From: Sphingobacterium sp. | GTDB taxonomy: Bacteria > Bacteroidota > Bacteroidia > Sphingobacteriales > Sphingobacteriaceae | Length of the DNA stretch: 64,000 nt | Direction of reading: 5' to 3' | NCBI GenBank assembly: GCA_031286695.1 | Contig: JAITTY010000009.1 | Location: 186,001-250,000 of the forward strand | Part shown: piece by piece, positions 8,996 to 17,513 of the stretch | Numbering within the stretch: the first letter of the stretch is position 1 | How the letters are laid out: the number at the start of each line of letters is the position of its first letter | The notes under the pieces: model-generated | Told to the model about the DNA's origin: nothing | Database searches by the model: none | Seen by the model: only the letters and a program-made list of their open reading frames with translations | Program-made: the position numbers and the translations under genes

Positions 8996-10138
8996 ATGCT
9001 TGACCTTCACGTATTTTTGGCCAATCTTCCATATATTGCTTTCGGAGTATTGGGTCTTTTCCTATTGATACAATTGTACTACATCTTATTTGTATATAGT
9101 AAATTGAGTAGTTATCAAATTGAACCTATACAAGAGGGAACTGAATTTCCACCGTTATCCGTTATTATTTGTGCACACAATGAACAGGATAATATTCCAG
9201 AATTCCTCCCGAGTATACTGAATCAAGACTATCCCAATTTTGAAGTAATTGTTGTCAATGATTTCTCAACAGACAATACGCCTTGGATATTGCATGATTT
9301 CGAAGCAAAATATCCCAATTTAAAGATTGTGGATATCAAAGAGCATATTCGCTTGAAACATGGTAAAAAGTTTGCCGTCAGTATGGGAATCAAAGCATCA
9401 AAGCACCAGACACTTGTGTTTACCGACGCAGATTGTGCGCCACAATCCGATCAATGGCTCAAAGAAATTGCAGCAGCATTCAGACCGGAAACAGAAATTG
9501 TACTGGGCTATTCTCCATACTTTAAGAAAAAAAGCTTGCTAAATCTATTGATTCGATTTGAAACCAGCCATACCGCCATGAGTTATTTCTCCTATGCACT
9601 AAAGGGAGATGCCTATATGGGGGTAGGACGCAACATGGCTTACAAAAAAGAACTTTTCTTTCGTAACAAAGGTTTTGCAGCACATATGCATATTAAATCC
9701 GGCGATGATGATCTTTTTGTCAACCAAAATGCAAATCCGACCAACGTTAACATTGCACTGTCAGCCGAATCCATTGTCTATTCGGAACCCAAAGCGACTT
9801 GGAGGAGCTATTACAAGCAAAAAGCAAGACACTCAGGCGCCTCTACCATTTACAAAAAGCGACATCAGCGCATGCTGGGCACTCAGCTGGTATCGGCAGT
9901 CTTCTTTTACATAGCACTTATCGCAACAGCGATTGCTTTTCCAATGTACTGGTATGTTCCCGTTACAGCCTACCTCCTAAGGCTGATTGCACAATGGATA
10001 ATATTTGCCAACATCTATAAAAAACTAGAAGTAAAGGAACTGATTTGGTGGCTGCCTTTGGTAGACTTCATCTACTATTTCTATATTTGCATCAATGGCA
10101 TCTTCAGCAGAAAAAAGAAAAAAATAAGCTGGAAATAA
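8996..10138 (+). CDS. Membrane-bound family 2 glycosyltransferase
   Basis: Processive-type GT-A glycosyltransferase of 380 aa. One N-terminal helix (about 10-35) is followed by a cytoplasmic catalytic domain: nucleotide-sugar motif SVIICAHNEQDNIPEFL, VVNDFSTDNT, metal-binding DADC, the acceptor-side GDDDLF, and KQKARHSG, which sits where family members carry Q(Q/R)xRW. Two to three C-terminal helices (about 300-365) follow. Such enzymes add sugars to lipid carriers or build exopolysaccharide; the sugar is unknown. rsmG follows after 22 bp on the same strand, so the two are probably cotranscribed. Confidence 0.85.
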   Translation: MLDLHVFLANLPYIAFGVLGLFLLIQLYYILFVYSKLSSYQIEPIQEGTEFPPLSVIICAHNEQDNIPEFLPSILNQDYPNFEVIVVNDFSTDNTPWILHDFEAKYPNLKIVDIKEHIRLKHGKKFAVSMGIKASKHQTLVFTDADCAPQSDQWLKEIAAAFRPETEIVLGYSPYFKKKSLLNLLIRFETSHTAMSYFSYALKGDAYMGVGRNMAYKKELFFRNKGFAAHMHIKSGDDDLFVNQNANPTNVNIALSAESIVYSEPKATWRSYYKQKARHSGASTIYKKRHQRMLGTQLVSAVFFYIALIATAIAFPMYWYVPVTAYLLRLIAQWIIFANIYKKLEVKELIWWLPLVDFIYYFYICINGIFSRKKKKISWK

Positions 10139-10160
10139 TTCACTTTTAAAACACGAAGCT

Positions 10161-10796
10161 TTGAATCCAACAGTTGATATCATCAATAACTATTTTCCAA
10201 AATTAACGGATATTCAAAAAGAACAGTTTGCAAAACTTGCCGACCTCTATACATTTTGGAATAGCCAAATCAATGTCATTTCACGTAAAGACATTGATAG
10301 CCTCTACCTGCACCATGTGTTACACTCGCTAGGTATCGCTAAATTTGTTCAAGAGCTCACGCCAGGAACACAGATTTTGGATGTGGGCACCGGAGGAGGT
10401 TTTCCAGGTATCCCAATGGCAATTATGTTTCCTGAAGTCAAATTTCATTTGGTCGATTCTATCGGTAAAAAAATTAAAGTCGTTCGTGAAGTGGCTGCTG
10501 GACTTGGTCTCCAGAATGTTGAAGCCGATCATATCCGCGCAGAACAACTCGACGACAAATACGATTTTGTAATATCACGAGCTGTAACAAGACTTGGAGA
10601 ATTTACGCCTTGGATCCGGAATAAATTCGCAAAAAAAGATAAAAACGGTATCCCTAATGGAATTCTTTACTTGAAAGGCGGAGATCTCTCCGAAGAAATC
10701 AAAGAATCTAAGCTCAAAGCAGAATTACACCCACTTTCAGATTACTTTAAAGAAGATTTCTTTGATACAAAATATCTGGTATACGTACCTATGTAG
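10161..10796 (+). CDS. rsmG: 16S rRNA (guanine-527-N7)-methyltransferase
   Basis: SAM-dependent methyltransferase that makes m7G527 in the decoding region of 16S rRNA (GidB family). The 211-aa protein has the expected length and the SAM-binding loop LDVGTGGGFPGIPMAI, plus VISRAVTRL. The start appears to be TTG: no ATG in frame precedes the conserved N-terminus (IINNYFPKLTDIQKEQF). It ends base-to-base against the next gene, which runs in the opposite direction. Confidence 0.93.
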   Translation: MNPTVDIINNYFPKLTDIQKEQFAKLADLYTFWNSQINVISRKDIDSLYLHHVLHSLGIAKFVQELTPGTQILDVGTGGGFPGIPMAIMFPEVKFHLVDSIGKKIKVVREVAAGLGLQNVEADHIRAEQLDDKYDFVISRAVTRLGEFTPWIRNKFAKKDKNGIPNGILYLKGGDLSEEIKESKLKAELHPLSDYFKEDFFDTKYLVYVPM

Positions 10797-11387
10797 TTAA
10801 AGTTTGGCATTACCCATAGGAAACTGAAGTCGCCTATGGATAATGTCTACAGAATCGAGGTAGTTCGTTAAACACTGATGGATATAAGCGATCTTCTCAT
10901 ACCGATCATTTTCACGAAGCCATTTTAAGGAAGGCTCATAGTATATCCTAAATTTACGCAAAGAATCTCCCGACAGCTTGCTGTATTCCTTTGTCAAAGG
11001 ATACCATTCTTCACGAATCAAATCCTGTTGGTATTCTTTTTCAAACTGACGTTGAAGCTTCCTGGAATTTCGTCCCTTTCGACTGAATTTATTGTAAAGC
11101 TTGTTCAGATTGACAGCAATTCCCCCCTGATGAGGCAAGGTCACCATATTTTTCGTATCACCCCAGAAAAAGATCGATTTATACTCCTCCTTTTTTTCTC
11201 CCCATTTATCCGCTGCTGATTTACGTTTGATCGAAACAGTATCCAAACGCAAAGTATCTTTTTGACTTCCTTTTTTTCCAATGGTATCCTGATAATAAAA
11301 TTCCGCTGGATAGGCAAAAAGTCCCTGCTGATAAAATGAAAAGTATATACAGAAAAACAATAAAGATAGAAATCCGATACGTACCAT
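10797..11387 (-). CDS. Uncharacterised exported or membrane-anchored protein
   Basis: Not assigned to a named family. The chosen ATG gives 196 aa beginning MVRIGFLSLLFFCIYFSF, a signal peptide or anchor; a TTG 30 bp upstream is less likely. The rest is hydrophilic and basic, with IAVNLNKLYNKFSRKGRNSRKL in two adjoining parts and a helical C-terminal half containing RIYYEPSLKWLRENDRYEKI. No cysteine pair, metal motif or repeat was seen. It converges directly on rsmG with no spacer. Probably a periplasmic protein of Sphingobacteriaceae; function unknown. Confidence 0.6.
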   Translation of the reverse strand: MVRIGFLSLLFFCIYFSFYQQGLFAYPAEFYYQDTIGKKGSQKDTLRLDTVSIKRKSAADKWGEKKEEYKSIFFWGDTKNMVTLPHQGGIAVNLNKLYNKFSRKGRNSRKLQRQFEKEYQQDLIREEWYPLTKEYSKLSGDSLRKFRIYYEPSLKWLRENDRYEKIAYIHQCLTNYLDSVDIIHRRLQFPMGNAKL

Positions 11388-11463
11388 ATTTATAATTGAT
11401 AGACTAAAAATAACCAACTATAAATAAAATTAAAAAGGATTTAACTATCTTTAACTTACAAAA

Positions 11464-11697
11464 CTAAAGACCTAACTCCTTTTTAATTTCTAAGCCAATT
11501 AGATTGATTTCTTCATCCATACCGAACATAGGAAGCTCCGTTTCTGGATTAAGTTTCAACCAGTTTGTATCATTGTCTTTAATAATCTTTACGTATTCTA
11601 CACCATCCTTAAATATAACATACGTATCTTCTTCCTCAGGAAAAACAGAATAAACTACATCTCCTAATTCGATATCAAAAGGTTCTTTCATTTCCAT
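11464..11697 (-). CDS. Small acidic hypothetical protein
   Basis: A 77-aa acidic protein with beta-strand-like character (ELGDVVYSVFPEEEDTYVIF, then VEYVKIIKDNDTNWLKL). The coding look (charge pattern, intact frame) and position 76 bp upstream of the preceding minus-strand gene support it as real. No signal peptide or helix segment. The family was not recognised and no function is proposed. A second ATG at codon 3 is an equally good start. Confidence 0.6.
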   Translation of the reverse strand: MEMKEPFDIELGDVVYSVFPEEEDTYVIFKDGVEYVKIIKDNDTNWLKLNPETELPMFGMDEEINLIGLEIKKELGL

Positions 11698-11956
11698 AGT
11701 TAAAATATCATTTATCGACCAAAGTTACCAATTCCGCTGCTTTCTTTCCATAATTGACCAATATTTCATCTCACGAAATCTCAAATAAGCGCAAGAAAGT
11801 CTCATTCATACCATCGCAATCCGCGGATTTTCCAGTAGACACGCGATCTCCAAATTAAGGACTTCGTCATTCCACTAAAAATACTACAAGCCTAAGCAAT
11901 TCTAACAAAAAGTGCGACAGCTAGTTATATTTTTCTTATATTTAAAGAACCCAATT

Positions 11957-13075
11957 ATGAAACTAATTTATCCCATAGCTTTGACAAAAATCAAGGGCAT
12001 TGGCCCTAGAACAGCACGTAACATCATTGACCAAGGTCATGAGTTAGCGGACATATTTGCTTACTCAAAAAAAGATTTGATGCAAATTCTTGGGGTACGT
12101 GAGTCAATCGCCGAAGCAATATACAATAAAAGCTATATGCCCGCCTGCGAAAAAGAACTTGCTTTTATCGAAAAACACCAGATACAAGCACTATGGCTGG
12201 AAGACGAAAATTACCCCGATAGGCTGCGGCAATGCGAAGATGCTCCGCTTGTCGTCTACTATAAAGGAAACCAGCCGCTCAACAGCACAAAAGTTATAAG
12301 TATAGTTGGAACCAGACACGCAACCTATTATGGTCAGAAAATATGCGAAGATCTGCTGGATGCTATGAGTGGAACCAAAGACGTCTTAATCGTTAGTGGT
12401 CTTGCCTATGGTATTGACGCATTCGCACATCGCAATGCACTAAAAAATAATATGCCTACCGTCGCTGTGTTAGGACATGGTCTCGATCGGATTTATCCGG
12501 CATCCCATCGCGAACTTGCCACAAAAATGCTAGATCAAGGTGGTCTGCTGACGGAGTTTACATCCAGCACATTACCTGAACGCAATAACTTTCCTATGCG
12601 CAATCGCATTATAGCCGGTATGGCTGATGTCACCATTGTCGTAGAAGCTGCCATTAAAGGAGGTGCTTTAATTACTGCCGAAATGGCCAACAGCTACAAT
12701 CGGGATGTCTGCGCATTCCCGGGCTCCATCTATGAAAAAAGTTCTGAAGGCACCAACTATCTCATCAAAACTAACCGCGCTCATATGATTAGAGGGCTTC
12801 AGGATCTCGAATACCTCATGAATTGGGAGATCAGCACAAGAACTGTTGAAAAGCAGCTTAGTCTCCCTTTAACATTGACGAAAGACCAACAACTCCTTTT
12901 TACACTCATTCAGCAAAAGGGACAATTAGAAATAGACCATATGATTGACCTCACAAAATGGCCTCAAAGTAAATTGGCATTAATCCTATTGGAGCTTGAA
13001 ATGCAGTCACTCATTCACAGCCTACCCGGAAAACGGTATAAAATAGTCGGACAGACCGAAATTCAAAAGAATTAG
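11957..13075 (+). CDS. dprA: DNA-processing protein DprA
   Basis: Loads RecA on incoming single-stranded DNA during natural transformation. From the chosen ATG it has 372 aa; an upstream in-frame GTG would add 15 residues unlike the family, whereas MKLIYPIALTKIKGIGPRTA fits the usual N-terminal helix-hairpin-helix. Next comes the Rossmann-like DNA-binding core with VGTRHATYYG, SGLAYGIDAFAHRNAL and AVLGHGLDRIYPASH, then RNRIIAGMADVTIVVEA and GGALITAEMA. A C-terminal winged-helix segment follows. It stands alone on the plus strand. Com genes are not adjacent, so competence is only inferred. Confidence 0.93.
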   Translation: MKLIYPIALTKIKGIGPRTARNIIDQGHELADIFAYSKKDLMQILGVRESIAEAIYNKSYMPACEKELAFIEKHQIQALWLEDENYPDRLRQCEDAPLVVYYKGNQPLNSTKVISIVGTRHATYYGQKICEDLLDAMSGTKDVLIVSGLAYGIDAFAHRNALKNNMPTVAVLGHGLDRIYPASHRELATKMLDQGGLLTEFTSSTLPERNNFPMRNRIIAGMADVTIVVEAAIKGGALITAEMANSYNRDVCAFPGSIYEKSSEGTNYLIKTNRAHMIRGLQDLEYLMNWEISTRTVEKQLSLPLTLTKDQQLLFTLIQQKGQLEIDHMIDLTKWPQSKLALILLELEMQSLIHSLPGKRYKIVGQTEIQKN

Positions 13076-13162
13076 TTCTTTTCCGATCATGCAACAGCGC
13101 CGAAATGCCGTTTGGAGCACAATTAAAATTTACCATTATATCAAACCAAAAACCAAGAATTA

Positions 13163-14668
13163 ATGAACGAAAACAATACAAAAAGTATCTGGAAAGTCAT
13201 CGGAGCCTCCTCCATGGGAACGCTTATTGAATGGTATGACTTTTTCATTTTTGGCAGCCTATCCATTGTAATTTCCACCAAATTCTTTCCAGCAGAAAAT
13301 CCAACAGCTGCTTTTCTTTCAACCCTCGCCACATTTGCTGCAGGATTTGTCGTCCGGCCATTTGGCGCTCTATTTTTTGGCCGACTAGGCGATATTATCG
13401 GTCGAAAATATACGTTTATGGTCACTTTAATGCTCATGGGGGGCGCAACATTTCTCATCGGTTGCATCCCCAGCTACGAGAGTATTGGTTTTTGGGCACC
13501 ACTGTTGGTGTTGATCCTTCGTCTCTTGCAAGGTCTTGCGCTAGGTGGGGAATATGGTGGTGCAGCAACTTACGTCGCCGAACATGCCCCATTGGGCCAA
13601 CGGGGCTATTGGACATCCTGGATACAAACAACAGCTACTTTTGGCCTTTTCATATCACTCGTTGTCATCCTCCTTACCAAAGGCTTTCTCAGCGAATCAC
13701 AATTTGATTCTTGGGGATGGCGGGTTCCTTTCCTCCTCTCTTTAGTCATGGTATACGTTTCCTATCTTATTCGTAAGAAAATGAAGGAATCGCCCGAATT
13801 TAGCAAGGCCAAAGCGGAAGGAAAAACAAGTACAAATCCGCTAAAAGAAAGTTTTGGCAACCGCTACAACCTCAAATTTGTGCTGCTCGCACTCTTTGGT
13901 GCAGCCATGGGGCAGGGCGTTGTTTGGTACACCGGACAGTTTTACTCGATGAGTTTCATGAAAACAGTCATGCACCTTCAATCTGACCAGGCCGATACCA
14001 TCCTCGGCATCGCACTACTGTTGGGAACTCCATTTTTTGTCGTATTTGGGTGGCTTAGTGACAAAATTGGACGAAAATGGATCATGCTCGGGGGGATGTT
14101 ACTTGCCGTATTGACTTATCGCCCGATTTACGAATCCATGTACCAGCTTTCCAATGCAGAACAGAAAGTCAAGGTGAACGAAACAACGGAAGTCCCCTCT
14201 GGAACGCAAACAACCGAAATCATTTCAACCACCAAAACTCAATATGAGGACCAGACGGAAGTTACAAGAACCAGCATGATACATCAGTCAGGAAAACTCA
14301 AGGGACAGCCAATGACCAAAACTACAGTCCATCTTGCAGGAAAGAACTATATGCTGCTCGTCCTGCTGATCTTTATACAAGTGATTTATATTACAATGGT
14401 GTACGGCCCCATTGCAGCATTTCTTGTTGAACTATTCCCTGTAAAGATCCGCTACACATCCATGTCCTTACCCTATCACGTTGGAAATGGAATATTCGGT
14501 GGGCTCCTTCCTGCCGTATCGACATACTTAACGACAAATGCCGAAGCATCAAATACACCTCAGTTCTACCTTGCAGGCTTGTGGTACCCTATTATCATTG
14601 CCATGGTATGTTTTATCATTGGCAGTATTTATATCAACAACAAATCAACTCCCGCAACACATGAATAA
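13163..14668 (+). CDS. MHS-type major facilitator transporter with a soluble insert
   Basis: Inner-membrane metabolite:proton symporter of 501 aa, related to ProP/KgtP/ShiA-like carriers. Family marks are EWYDFFIFG near residue 23, RPFGALFFGRLGDIIGRK (loop 2-3), RLLQGLALGGEYGGA and GWLSDKIGRK. About twelve helices are visible. Odd feature: residues about 322-393 form a hydrophilic Thr/Lys/Glu-rich insertion in the second half, where most MFS proteins have a short loop. The substrate could be an organic acid, proline or betaine; not decidable. The last codons overlap the start of a small membrane protein gene. Confidence 0.86.
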   Translation: MNENNTKSIWKVIGASSMGTLIEWYDFFIFGSLSIVISTKFFPAENPTAAFLSTLATFAAGFVVRPFGALFFGRLGDIIGRKYTFMVTLMLMGGATFLIGCIPSYESIGFWAPLLVLILRLLQGLALGGEYGGAATYVAEHAPLGQRGYWTSWIQTTATFGLFISLVVILLTKGFLSESQFDSWGWRVPFLLSLVMVYVSYLIRKKMKESPEFSKAKAEGKTSTNPLKESFGNRYNLKFVLLALFGAAMGQGVVWYTGQFYSMSFMKTVMHLQSDQADTILGIALLLGTPFFVVFGWLSDKIGRKWIMLGGMLLAVLTYRPIYESMYQLSNAEQKVKVNETTEVPSGTQTTEIISTTKTQYEDQTEVTRTSMIHQSGKLKGQPMTKTTVHLAGKNYMLLVLLIFIQVIYITMVYGPIAAFLVELFPVKIRYTSMSLPYHVGNGIFGGLLPAVSTYLTTNAEASNTPQFYLAGLWYPIIIAMVCFIIGSIYINNKSTPATHE

Positions 14669-14888
14669 TCTCAAAAAATTCCTCGGCATACTTTGGATCG
14701 TTTTAGCATTGTTTACTGCTTATTTCTCTATTTTTGAACTGGCGCTGCCAAAGATTTCAACGGGACATCAGGAAGATCTGGTATTTGGGATCATTATCCT
14801 GTGCATCTTAACCCCCATAATCTCCATTGGACTCGGCTTATTTGGCTATTATTCCCTATTGGGCGAATACGATCAAAACAAAATGTAG
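14661..14888 (+). CDS. Small membrane protein translationally coupled to the transporter
   Basis: A 75-aa protein with two hydrophobic segments (FLGILWIVLALFTAYFSIF and LVFGIIILCILTPIISIGL) ending in FGYYSLLGEYD. Its ATG lies inside the transporter stop region (ATGAATAA), an 8-nt overlap that implies translational coupling. From memory it resembles DUF6814-type proteins that follow MFS transporters in Bacteroidota, so an accessory or stabilising role is plausible but unproven. An upstream in-frame ATG inside the transporter gene would add 41 residues and is judged spurious. Confidence 0.72.
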   Translation: MNNLKKFLGILWIVLALFTAYFSIFELALPKISTGHQEDLVFGIIILCILTPIISIGLGLFGYYSLLGEYDQNKM

Positions 14889-14899
14889 TTCCAAAAATA

Positions 14900-14953
14900 A
14901 GATCGGCTTTGAATAGGCGAAATTAGACGATTAGATCTATTCAAAGCCGATCT
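14900..14953 (+). terminator. Long hairpin after the transporter operon
   Basis: A 17-bp perfect inverted repeat (starting AGATCGGCTTTGAATAG) with a 20-nt loop begins 11 bp after the small membrane protein gene. There is no strong U tract; a terminator or 3'-end stabiliser is likely. Confidence 0.65.
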
Positions 14954-15181
14954 CCTATACGTCAGATTATTCTACTCCCGACGTTTTGAAAAGAATATTT
15001 ACCGCAAATAGACTTCGTCAAGCACTTATTTTACGCCATTTTTAGCTAGTTTACACAGATACTAACTATTTTCCACCATAAAATAGTACTAAAAGCAGCT
15101 GCCAAATACAATTTATCACTATGATAATCAGTAGTATAAGATAAAATAGCATTTTTTCTTTCCTAAAACTGTTTTTTTTTC

Positions 15182-15189
15182 TACTTTTG
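15182..15189 (+). promoter_or_regulatory. Promoter -7 element of the SRP RNA gene
   Basis: TACTTTTG matches TAnnTTTG exactly and sits directly before the predicted 5' end of the SRP RNA, as expected for an RNA without a leader. A matching -33 TTG is not obvious in the T-rich upstream stretch. Confidence 0.6.
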
Positions 15190-15190
15190 T

Positions 15191-15295
15191 GGCGGGTAAG
15201 TCTTCTACGACCAGCTCCCATTGACTCCCCCAGGTTGGGAACAAAGCAAGGGTATTTGGTTGAGCGGTGCGATAGGAGTAGCTTACCCTTTTTTT
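15191..15295 (+). ncRNA. ffs: Signal recognition particle RNA, small bacterial type
   Basis: Non-coding RNA of about 100 nt that binds Ffh and directs membrane-protein ribosomes to the translocon. Terminal helix: GGGTAAG (15194-15200) pairs with CTTACCC (15282-15288), directly followed by a T run that ends transcription. The apical part carries the conserved Ffh-binding loop, readable as CCCCCAGGTTGGGAACAAAG followed by CAAGGGTA. A minus-strand open frame across this stretch is a shadow. The ends are estimated from the helix and terminator. Confidence 0.88.
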
Positions 15296-15461
15296 ATGCC
15301 CATTTTTTTGACTAATCCTCCGGTCCAAAATTCAATTCTAACCTAATAATCAGCTAAATATCTTATATATCCCAATTGTTACCCGCATTTCCCCTATTTA
15401 TAGAAGCCCTGTTACACAAGGAGTTTTAATCGCTTGGCATGTACATTCAACACAATTATAA

Positions 15462-15492
15462 TTGTATATAAAAGCAAATTTATATAAGTTTG
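15462..15492 (+). promoter_or_regulatory. Promoter of accD
   Basis: TTG at 15462-15464, a 20-bp spacer, and a perfect -7 TAAGTTTG at 15485-15492. Start of transcription is expected near 15498, about 15 nt before the ATG. Confidence 0.62.
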
Positions 15493-15513
15493 TAATCGAA
15501 TAAGAACTATCGT

Positions 15514-16356
15514 ATGAGTTGGTTTAAAAGAGAAAAAGCTGGTATTAGCACAGCTACCGCTAATAAAAAAGAAGCACCTGATGGTATGTGGAACAAATGT
15601 CCTACATGTAAAAAACCATTGTTGCATCTTGAACAAGTAGAAAACGACTATGTTTGTCAATACTGTGGCCACCACTTAAGAATTGGCTCCAAAGAATATT
15701 TTTCAATTTTATTTGACAATAACGAATTTACAGAACTATTTCCTAATCTAAATTCTGGTGATCCATTAGAATTTTTCGATTCAAAGCCATACCCTGAACG
15801 TTTAAAGGAAAGTCAAGCCAAAACAGGCCTTAAAGATGCTTTACGTTCTGGCCATGGAAAAATGAATGGTCAAGACATCGTTATTGCTTGTATGGACTTT
15901 AGTTTCATCGGCGGATCAATGGGATCTGTCGTTGGTGAAAAAATCGCGCGTTCGATAGATTACTGTATTGAGCATAAAATTCCATTTATGCTAATCTCCA
16001 AATCAGGAGGTGCACGTATGATGGAAGCCGCATTTTCATTGATGCAAATGGCTAAAACTTCGGCTAAATTAGCGTTATTGGCAAAGGCAGGACTTCCTTA
16101 CGTTTGTTTATTGACGGACCCTACCACAGGAGGAGTTACAGCATCATACGCGATGTTAGGAGATGTAAATATCGCAGAACCTGGCGCATTAATCGGATTT
16201 GCTGGACCACGTGTCATTAAGGAAACAATAAAAAAGGATCTTCCAAAAGGATTCCAAACTTCAGAATTTGTTCTTGAACATGGATTTTTGGATTTCATTG
16301 TCGACCGTAGACAGTTAAAAGACAAAGTAGCGACTTATCTTAAATTAGTGGGATAA
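15514..16356 (+). CDS. accD: Acetyl-CoA carboxylase carboxyltransferase beta subunit
   Basis: Half of the carboxyltransferase that moves CO2 from carboxybiotin to acetyl-CoA, forming malonyl-CoA for fatty acid synthesis. The 280-aa length is normal. The N-terminal C4 zinc finger is intact (CPTC ... CQYC, residues about 29-51); the crotonase-like core includes SKSGGARMMEAAFSLMQM and LLTDPTTGGVTASYAMLGD, the latter shaping the oxyanion and acyl-CoA site. It is a single-gene unit with its own promoter and a strong terminator; accA is not in the window. Confidence 0.96.
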   Translation: MSWFKREKAGISTATANKKEAPDGMWNKCPTCKKPLLHLEQVENDYVCQYCGHHLRIGSKEYFSILFDNNEFTELFPNLNSGDPLEFFDSKPYPERLKESQAKTGLKDALRSGHGKMNGQDIVIACMDFSFIGGSMGSVVGEKIARSIDYCIEHKIPFMLISKSGGARMMEAAFSLMQMAKTSAKLALLAKAGLPYVCLLTDPTTGGVTASYAMLGDVNIAEPGALIGFAGPRVIKETIKKDLPKGFQTSEFVLEHGFLDFIVDRRQLKDKVATYLKLVG

Positions 16357-16374
16357 GCATCCTCAATATATAAA

Positions 16375-16412
16375 AGAAAGCGGTGCCAAGAATATTCTTG
16401 GCACCGCTTTCT
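16375..16412. terminator. Terminator shared by accD and the convergent gene
   Basis: Perfect 18-bp stem (left arm AGAAAGCGGTGCCAAGAA) around a 2-nt centre, followed by TTT. It lies between the converging accD and HExxH-protein genes. Confidence 0.85.
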
Positions 16413-16438
16413 TTTATATCTGTATTGAATGGACAGTA

Positions 16439-16774
16439 TTAACGATATTGCCAAAAAGCCCATATTTTTCTTTTGGACAGATAATCCGTTTCACCCTCCT
16501 TGTCATAAGCTTCCCGCTCAAAAGAAATACGCCGGTAAGCTTTATCAAAATCTCTAAATCGAATAAAATGAACGGCAAATTCAATGAGATACCATACATA
16601 GAAAAAGAGAATACCTAATTCAAGCGCCTGTCGCAAATGTATACGCTCATGTCGAATTAAGTCGTCCTTCTGTTTAAAAAAAGTACTTTTCAGAAAGATA
16701 AAGGGATAAATAGTAATTGCATTGGCTTTTCCAAAAGAGAATAGATTCGTCCAAAATTTGCTAACTATAATCAT
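16439..16774 (-). CDS. Small membrane protein with an HExxH motif
   Basis: 111-aa protein not assigned to a named family. It has a hydrophobic N-terminal part, the sequence IRHERIHLRQALELG (zinc-metalloprotease signature HExxH as HERIH), a following helix LFFYVWYLIEFAVHFI, and a later SFEREAYDKE whose glutamates could provide a third metal ligand. This resembles a minimal M56/M48-like metallopeptidase fold, or a degenerate relative; proteolytic activity is only a possibility. It converges on accD and shares its terminator. Confidence 0.65.
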   Translation of the reverse strand: MIIVSKFWTNLFSFGKANAITIYPFIFLKSTFFKQKDDLIRHERIHLRQALELGILFFYVWYLIEFAVHFIRFRDFDKAYRRISFEREAYDKEGETDYLSKRKIWAFWQYR

Positions 16775-16917
16775 ATACGATGCCCAGACTGGTTTTCAAA
16801 CTAATCAAACTTAGAAAAATTTACGTTTATACACAATTATCAGTAGACCGTTTTTCAATCTGCGCTACATCGCTTTGTTTCAGTCTCCAATCGGACAAGA
16901 GATCGCAAAAATTTCTT

Positions 16918-16944
16918 TTTGAATTGGAATTTTTATTAAGTTTG
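16918..16944 (+). promoter_or_regulatory. Promoter of the MerR-family gene
   Basis: TTTG at 16918-16921 and a perfect -7 TAAGTTTG at 16937-16944, with a short spacer of 15 bp. The -7 match is convincing; the -33 assignment is weak. Confidence 0.5.
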
Positions 16945-16965
16945 CTATAGATTAATCGTGAAGAT

Positions 16966-17301
16966 ATGCCGTACAAAGAGCGTGAAATAAATAAATTGTA
17001 TTATACAATGGGAGAAGTTACAGAAATGTTTGATGTAAATGCGTCCCAAATACGTTTTTATGAGCGTGAATTTGATATTTTACAACCTAAGAAAAATAAA
17101 AAGGGTAATCGCTTATTTACGCAAGAAGATATTGCCAACTTAAAGATCATTTTCAATTTGGTTAAAGAGAAAGGTTATACATTGCAAGGTGCGCGTGATT
17201 ACCTACGTGACAACAAGTCTGAAGCAAAAGAAAATCAACGTGTTGTAGATTCATTGGAGCGTTTAAAAAGCTTTCTTCTGGAAGTTCGTGACTCTTTATA
17301 A
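16966..17301 (+). CDS. MerR-family transcriptional regulator
   Basis: 111-aa DNA-binding protein. The N-terminal winged helix is typical: YYTMGEVTEMFDVNASQIRF, then YEREF and GNRLFTQEDIANLKII; a coiled coil follows (residues about 70-110). There is no C-terminal effector domain or metal-binding cysteines, so it is not a mercury-type sensor. Short MerR proteins like this are conserved in Bacteroidota; target genes are unknown. It is transcribed alone from its own promoter and ended by a hairpin. Confidence 0.87.
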   Translation: MPYKEREINKLYYTMGEVTEMFDVNASQIRFYEREFDILQPKKNKKGNRLFTQEDIANLKIIFNLVKEKGYTLQGARDYLRDNKSEAKENQRVVDSLERLKSFLLEVRDSL

Positions 17302-17355
17302 GATCTGTAAATTACTTTAATTGAGGACTGCTATTTTTATATAGTCATCAGAGTT

Positions 17356-17383
17356 ATGGTTGCCCTCCTAGGCAACCATTTTT
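17356..17383 (+). terminator. Terminator of the MerR-family gene
   Basis: 9-bp stem ATGGTTGCC / GGCAACCAT with a 6-nt loop, followed by four T. Confidence 0.85.
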
Positions 17384-17447
17384 GTATATACGATAACTTT
17401 AACTGATACCATTAAACAAAATTCAAAGTGATCTCTGATATAACAAA

Positions 17448-17478
17448 TAAGCACCAGCGTCAAAGACACTGGTGCTTA
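17448..17478 (-). terminator. Terminator of hmp
   Basis: 10-bp stem TAAGCACCAG / CTGGTGCTTA with an inner GTC/GAC extension, placed 35 bp beyond the hmp stop on the minus strand. Confidence 0.75.
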
Positions 17479-17513
17479 CATTTACTAAACAACTCTACTC
17501 ATGGAAATTAAAC

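Noticed and set aside
11912..11956. GTG start for dprA
   Set aside because: Added residues do not fit the family; MKLIYPIALTKIKGIGP is the conserved start.
15128..15328. A 66-codon minus-strand open frame over the SRP RNA
   Set aside because: It coincides with the SRP RNA helix, loop and terminator on the plus strand; the peptide has no family resemblance.
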